64,000 bases of DNA from contig QXWX01000014.1 of NCBI GenBank assembly GCA_009911175.1, positions 1-64,000 of the forward strand, read 5' to 3'. The DNA is from Lachnospiraceae bacterium. Lineage in GTDB: Bacteria > Bacillota_A > Clostridia > Lachnospirales > Lachnospiraceae. A program made the position numbers and the translations under genes. The notes beneath the pieces were generated by a model. It saw nothing but the letters and a program-made list of their open reading frames with translations. It did not search any database and was not told the DNA's origin. Every line of letters starts with the position of its first letter. Positions within the stretch are counted from its first letter, which is position 1. This document shows positions 60,060-64,000 of the stretch, in pieces.

Positions 60060-60797
60060 ATGAAGGGACTGCGGTGGATCGCAGGCGGAGCGTCCTCCAT
60101 TGCGGTGGTTGTCATTCTGCTGATCTCCGGCTTTCAGGCGGCAATGTATGCCGATTTCGGCGTTTATGAGCGGGAATATATAAAATATCAGGTGCTGCGG
60201 GAGTTGGATATGGAGATGGAGGACGCAATGTATGTGACCCGGGAGATGATGGCATATCTGAAAGGGGACAGAGAGCGTTTGAGCGTGGTAACTACGGTAG
60301 AAGGCACAGAGCAGGATTTTTTCAATGAGCAGGACCGCCTGCACATGGATGACGTGCAGGGGCTCTTTCTCGGCGGCCTTGCCCTGCGAAGATGGGCGTT
60401 CGCTGTCCTTGCGGCAGCCCTTGTATTTTTGGCGGCAGCATGCAGGAAGGAGATATGGAGGACTTTGGCCCGAAGCTTTCAGGTAGTGCTGGGGATCCTG
60501 GCGGCTTTGATCCTGTTTCTGGGAATTGCCATGGCGAGGAATTTCAATGCGGTGTTTACGAAATTCCACGAGATCTTTTTTGACAATGACCTCTGGATCT
60601 TTGACCCCGCGGAAGATTATATGATCCGGATGCTTCCGGAAGGACTGTTTTTTGATATGGTGATCCGGATCGGAGGATTTTTTCTGACAGGACTGACCGT
60701 GCTTCTGATCCTCAGCATCGTATATTCGGTCAGGAGCTGGAAGGCCGGAAGCGGCAGCAACAGGGAGGAAAAGGCAGAAGAGGAAAGGCTCAGATAG
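60060..60797 (+). CDS. DUF1461 (TIGR01906 type) integral membrane protein
   Basis: The 245-residue protein has four helices (about 10-28, 110-128, 140-160 and 205-228) with the family segments EREYIKYQVLRELDMEMEDAMYVTREMMAYLKGD, FNEQDRLHMDDVQGLF and HEIFFDNDLWIFDPAEDYMIRMLPEGLF. The function is unknown. GAGGTG precedes the ATG. It lies between pyk and purL with no clear link to either. Confidence 0.88.
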   Translation: MKGLRWIAGGASSIAVVVILLISGFQAAMYADFGVYEREYIKYQVLRELDMEMEDAMYVTREMMAYLKGDRERLSVVTTVEGTEQDFFNEQDRLHMDDVQGLFLGGLALRRWAFAVLAAALVFLAAACRKEIWRTLARSFQVVLGILAALILFLGIAMARNFNAVFTKFHEIFFDNDLWIFDPAEDYMIRMLPEGLFFDMVIRIGGFFLTGLTVLLILSIVYSVRSWKAGSGSNREEKAEEERLR

Positions 60798-60854
60798 ATT
60801 TCCCGGAACTGTTCAGAGCAGATGGGATTTCTAAATTAAAGGAGGAGAACTGAT

Positions 60855-63800
60855 ATGGGTAATGTAAAGCGGGTATATGTGGAGAAAAAGGCAGACTTTG
60901 CCGTACAGGCGAAGGAGTTGAGGCATGAGATCAGACATTATCTTGGAATCGGGACAGTGACAGGGGTACGGGTGCTGATTCGCTATGATGTGGAAAATGT
61001 TTCCGATGCTTCTTTTGAGAAAGCGTGCAGCGGCGTATTTGTAGAGCCTCCGGTGGATCTCTTATACCGGGAGGAGGTTCCGGTGCAGGAAGGGGACAAA
61101 GTCTTTTCCGTAGAATTCCTTCCGGGACAGTTCGATCAGAGGGCGGATTCCGCGGAGCAGTGTATTCAGTTTATCAAGGAAGATGAAAAGCCGGTCATCC
61201 GTACGGCAACCACCTATGTGATCCAGGGGACGGTGACAGAAGAGGAATTTGCAGCCATCAAGAACCACTGCATCAACCCGGTGGATTCCCGGGAGACCGG
61301 GCTGGAGAAGCCGGATACGCTGGTGGCGGTATTCGAGGAGCCGGAGGATGTGAAGATCTTTGAAGGATTCCAGGATATGCCGGAGGAAGAGCTTAAGGCA
61401 TTGTATGATTCTCTGGGACTGGCCATGACGTTTCAGGACTTCCTCCATATCCAGAATTATTTTCATGGGGAGGAGCACCGGGATCCGTCTATGACGGAGA
61501 TCCGTGTGCTGGATACCTACTGGTCTGATCACTGCCGCCATACTACGTTCTCAACGGAATTAAAGAATGTGTCCTTCGGCGAAGGGGATTACAGGGAACC
61601 GATCGAGAGTACCTACAGACAATACTTAAAGGATCACAGTGAGATCTTTGCCGGCAGGGAGGACAAGTTTGTCTGCCTGATGGATCTGGCGCTGATGGCC
61701 ATGCGGAAGCTGAAAAAGGAAGGGAAGCTTGCGGATCAGGAGGAGTCCGACGAGATCAATGCCTGCAGTATCGTGGTTCCCATCAAGGTGGACGGCGCGG
61801 AGGAGGAGTGGCTCATCAATTTTAAAAATGAGACGCACAACCATCCCACGGAGATCGAGCCCTTCGGAGGCGCGGCCACTTGTCTGGGCGGCGCCATCCG
61901 TGATCCGCTGTCCGGACGGACCTATGTATACCAGGCCATGCGCGTGACCGGGGCGGCCGATCCTACGGTGCCGGTCCAGGATACCCTGAAAGGAAAGCTG
62001 CCTCAGAAAAAACTGGTCCGCGGGGCGGCGAAGGGATACAGTTCTTACGGAAATCAGATCGGCCTGGCGACAGGAACAGTAAAGGAGATCTATCATCCCA
62101 ATTATGTGGCGAAGCGTATGGAAATCGGCGCGGTTCTGGGGGCGGCTCCCAGACGCGCGGTAATCCGGGAGACATCAGATCCGGGAGACATTATCATCCT
62201 TCTGGGCGGACGGACCGGGCGGGACGGCTGCGGCGGCGCCACTGGGTCTTCCAAGGTACACACCGAGGAATCCATTGAGACCTGCGGCGCGGAGGTACAG
62301 AAGGGAAATCCGCCGACAGAGCGGAAGATCCAGCGCCTTTTCCGCAGGGAGGAGGTCAGCCGTCTGATCAAGAAGTGCAATGATTTCGGCGCGGGCGGTG
62401 TGTCGGTTGCCATCGGGGAGCTGGCGGAAGGCCTGCGGGTGGATCTGGATAAGGTTCCGAAAAAATATGCGGGCCTGGACGGGACGGAGATCGCCATCTC
62501 CGAATCCCAGGAGCGTATGGCTGTGGTGGTCGATCCAAAGGATGTGGAGCAGTTCTTGTCCTATGCAGGGGAAGAAAACCTGGAGGCAACCGAGGTGGCT
62601 GTGGTGACGGAGTCTCCCCGTCTGGTTCTGATCTGGAGGGGAAAGGAGATCGTCAATATTTCCCGTGCGTTTCTGGACACCAACGGGGCTCATCAGGAGA
62701 CCGATGTGGAAGTGGAGATCCCGGGAAAGGAAGGCTCTCTCTTCGTTCGGGAGGACGTGGCGGATGTCCGGGAAAAATGGCTGTCCATGCTCTCTGACCT
62801 GAATGTGTGCTCCCAGAAAGGACTGGTGGAAATGTTCGACGGTTCCATCGGCGCGGCTTCGGTGTTCATGCCCCACGGCGGAAAATACCAGATGACCGAG
62901 ACCCAGGCCATGGCGGCAAAGGTGCCGGTCCAGAACGGAACCACGGACAGTGTGTCCATGATGAGCTATGGCTTTGATCCCTATCTGTCCAGCTGGAGCC
63001 CTTACCACGGCGCGATCTACGCGGTGACGGAATCCGTTGCGAAGATCGTGGCGTCCGGCGGGGATCACCGGAAGATCCGGTTCACCTTCCAGGAATATTT
63101 CCGCAGGATGACAGAAGATCCGAAGCGGTGGAGCCAGCCCTTTGCGGCCCTCCTTGGCGCTTATCACGCACAGCTTGGCTTCGGGCTGCCGTCCATCGGA
63201 GGAAAGGACAGCATGTCCGGCACTTTCCAGGATATTGATGTGCCGCCGACGCTGGTGTCCTTTGCGGTGGATATGGCAGTGGAAGGGGACATGATCACAC
63301 CGGAGCTGAAAAGCCCTGGAAATAAGCTGGTCTGGCTGCGGATCGAGAGAGACTCCTACGATCTTCCGGTCTATGGACAGGTGATGGAGCAGTACGGGAA
63401 GTTTACGGAGGATATCCGCGGCGGCAGGATCCTGTCCGCCTATGCACTGGACCGCCACGGAATCCTGGCGGCACTCAGCAAGATGGCATTCGGAAATAAG
63501 CTGGGCGTAAAAGTCGAGCATAACCTGGATCCAAGGGATGCCTTCGCTCCGGCCTTTGGCGATCTGATCGCAGAGGTTCCGGCAGACCAGGTGGGCAATC
63601 TGCAGATCACCTATACGGTCATCGGTGAGGTCACCGGGGGAGATGGATTCTCTTATGGAAATACGGAGATTTCCATGGACGAGGCAATCCGGGCATGGAC
63701 AGGAACATTGGAACCGGTGTTTGCGACGAAATCGGCGGCATCCGCAGAGACAGTACTGGAAGAAAAGCTGTATGACGGCACAGGAAAGGTTCATGTATGT

Positions 63801-64000
63801 ACCCATAAAATCGGGCAGCCTACGGTATTTATTCCGGTATTTCCGGGGACCAACTGTGAATATGACAGCAGGAAGGCATTTGAGCGCGCAGGCGCGAAGG
63901 TGATCACAAGAGTGTTCCGGAATCTGGATGCCGCAGGAATCCGGGAATCTGTGGAAGAATTTGAGAAGGCTATCGGCCAGGCCCAGATGATCATGTTCCC
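60855..64000 (+). CDS. purL: Phosphoribosylformylglycinamidine synthase, single-chain (partial, runs off the window)
   Basis: It converts FGAR to FGAM in purine synthesis using glutamine and ATP. The frame is open from ATG 60855 (after AAAGGAGGAG) to the window end, about 1048 codons. It shows TYWSDHCRHTTF, FKNETHNHPTEIEPFGGAATCLGG, and a second half (KDSMSGTFQDIDVPPTLVSFA). A class I glutaminase domain follows (starting near 63810, FIPVFPGTNCEYDSRKAFERAGA). PurL and PurQ functions are thus fused in one chain. No purine riboswitch is seen upstream. The stop lies outside the window. Confidence 0.95.
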   Translation, partial: MGNVKRVYVEKKADFAVQAKELRHEIRHYLGIGTVTGVRVLIRYDVENVSDASFEKACSGVFVEPPVDLLYREEVPVQEGDKVFSVEFLPGQFDQRADSAEQCIQFIKEDEKPVIRTATTYVIQGTVTEEEFAAIKNHCINPVDSRETGLEKPDTLVAVFEEPEDVKIFEGFQDMPEEELKALYDSLGLAMTFQDFLHIQNYFHGEEHRDPSMTEIRVLDTYWSDHCRHTTFSTELKNVSFGEGDYREPIESTYRQYLKDHSEIFAGREDKFVCLMDLALMAMRKLKKEGKLADQEESDEINACSIVVPIKVDGAEEEWLINFKNETHNHPTEIEPFGGAATCLGGAIRDPLSGRTYVYQAMRVTGAADPTVPVQDTLKGKLPQKKLVRGAAKGYSSYGNQIGLATGTVKEIYHPNYVAKRMEIGAVLGAAPRRAVIRETSDPGDIIILLGGRTGRDGCGGATGSSKVHTEESIETCGAEVQKGNPPTERKIQRLFRREEVSRLIKKCNDFGAGGVSVAIGELAEGLRVDLDKVPKKYAGLDGTEIAISESQERMAVVVDPKDVEQFLSYAGEENLEATEVAVVTESPRLVLIWRGKEIVNISRAFLDTNGAHQETDVEVEIPGKEGSLFVREDVADVREKWLSMLSDLNVCSQKGLVEMFDGSIGAASVFMPHGGKYQMTETQAMAAKVPVQNGTTDSVSMMSYGFDPYLSSWSPYHGAIYAVTESVAKIVASGGDHRKIRFTFQEYFRRMTEDPKRWSQPFAALLGAYHAQLGFGLPSIGGKDSMSGTFQDIDVPPTLVSFAVDMAVEGDMITPELKSPGNKLVWLRIERDSYDLPVYGQVMEQYGKFTEDIRGGRILSAYALDRHGILAALSKMAFGNKLGVKVEHNLDPRDAFAPAFGDLIAEVPADQVGNLQITYTVIGEVTGGDGFSYGNTEISMDEAIRAWTGTLEPVFATKSAASAETVLEEKLYDGTGKVHVCTHKIGQPTVFIPVFPGTNCEYDSRKAFERAGAKVITRVFRNLDAAGIRESVEEFEKAIGQAQMIMF

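Noticed and set aside
60798..60854. Purine riboswitch or PurR box upstream of purL
   Set aside because: The 57-bp gap is too short for a purine riboswitch, and I see no purine aptamer or PurBox motif; the ribosome-binding site is the only clear signal.

Overview
The window reads as chromosomal core DNA of an anaerobic, spore-forming, Gram-positive member of the Clostridia, most likely Lachnospiraceae (Clostridium cluster XIVa). Evidence: a full spoIIIAA-AH sporulation operon, the clostridial gene order asp23-nusB-xseA-xseB-ispA-dxs-tlyA-nadK-argR-recN, a leucyl-tRNA synthetase T-box, a fused 2-hydroxyacyl-CoA dehydratase activase, a DUF3793 protein, CIRCE control of a small heat-shock protein and a single-chain PurL. 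No IS element, prophage, CRISPR array, rRNA or tRNA gene was found. Species cannot be named from the sequence alone.

Layout. 0-5.2 kb: a membrane-anchored protein of unknown function, a SAM methyltransferase, hslO (Hsp33) and nadE. 5.2-7.7 kb: a hairpin-rich intergenic region, a consensus promoter with a structured leader, and pnp. 7.7-8.8 kb, minus strand: a secreted coiled-coil protein ending in a 3D-like domain. 9.0-14.2 kb: spoIIIAA-AH behind a probable sigma-E promoter. 14.5-16.1 kb: prfC. 16.2-26 kb: the housekeeping cluster asp23, nusB (with an unusual repeat tail), xseAB, ispA, dxs, tlyA, nadK, argR, recN. 26-30.5 kb: trkA-trkH potassium uptake and a membrane protein of unknown function. 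30.7-32.9 kb: a small P-loop protein (minus), a DUF3793 protein and a ZIP metal transporter with a Cys-rich loop. 32.9-35.9 kb: T-box plus leuS. 36.1-38.6 kb: a minus-strand gene remnant with its own terminator, then a two-gene radical-SAM/DUF4130 cassette thought to act on DNA. 38.8-44.2 kb: NfeD, SPFH/slipin, a LytTR regulator, a GHKL kinase and a nuclease-helicase, tightly packed. 44.3-46.4 kb: a gene behind a sigma-D type promoter, CIRCE-regulated hsp20, and greA. 46.5-50.9 kb, minus: a 1445-residue acyl-CoA dehydratase activase. 51.3-58.3 kb: a cell-surface region with a secreted transglutaminase-like protein, two paralogous lipoproteins, a rhomboid-like protein lacking the catalytic serine, an MBOAT O-acyltransferase and its DHHW-type partner. 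58.4-64 kb: pyk, a DUF1461 membrane protein, and purL running off the end.

The most distinctive non-coding content is a set of dispersed palindromic repeats in the intergenic regions. They comprise a 37-bp hairpin with conserved loop GGTCA and compensatory base changes (three clear copies and one decayed copy), a stem-loop module ending in GGTTAC just upstream of ribosome-binding sites (dxs, pyk, recN), a 157-bp MITE-like palindrome whose end sequence recurs at two terminators, and several shorter hairpin families. The best candidates for undescribed biology are these repeats, the radical-SAM/DUF4130 pair, the sigma-D linked unknown protein, a possible small RNA near 51.1 kb, and the microdomain/two-component/helicase gene cluster. 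All functional statements rest on reading motifs by eye; no database search was run.
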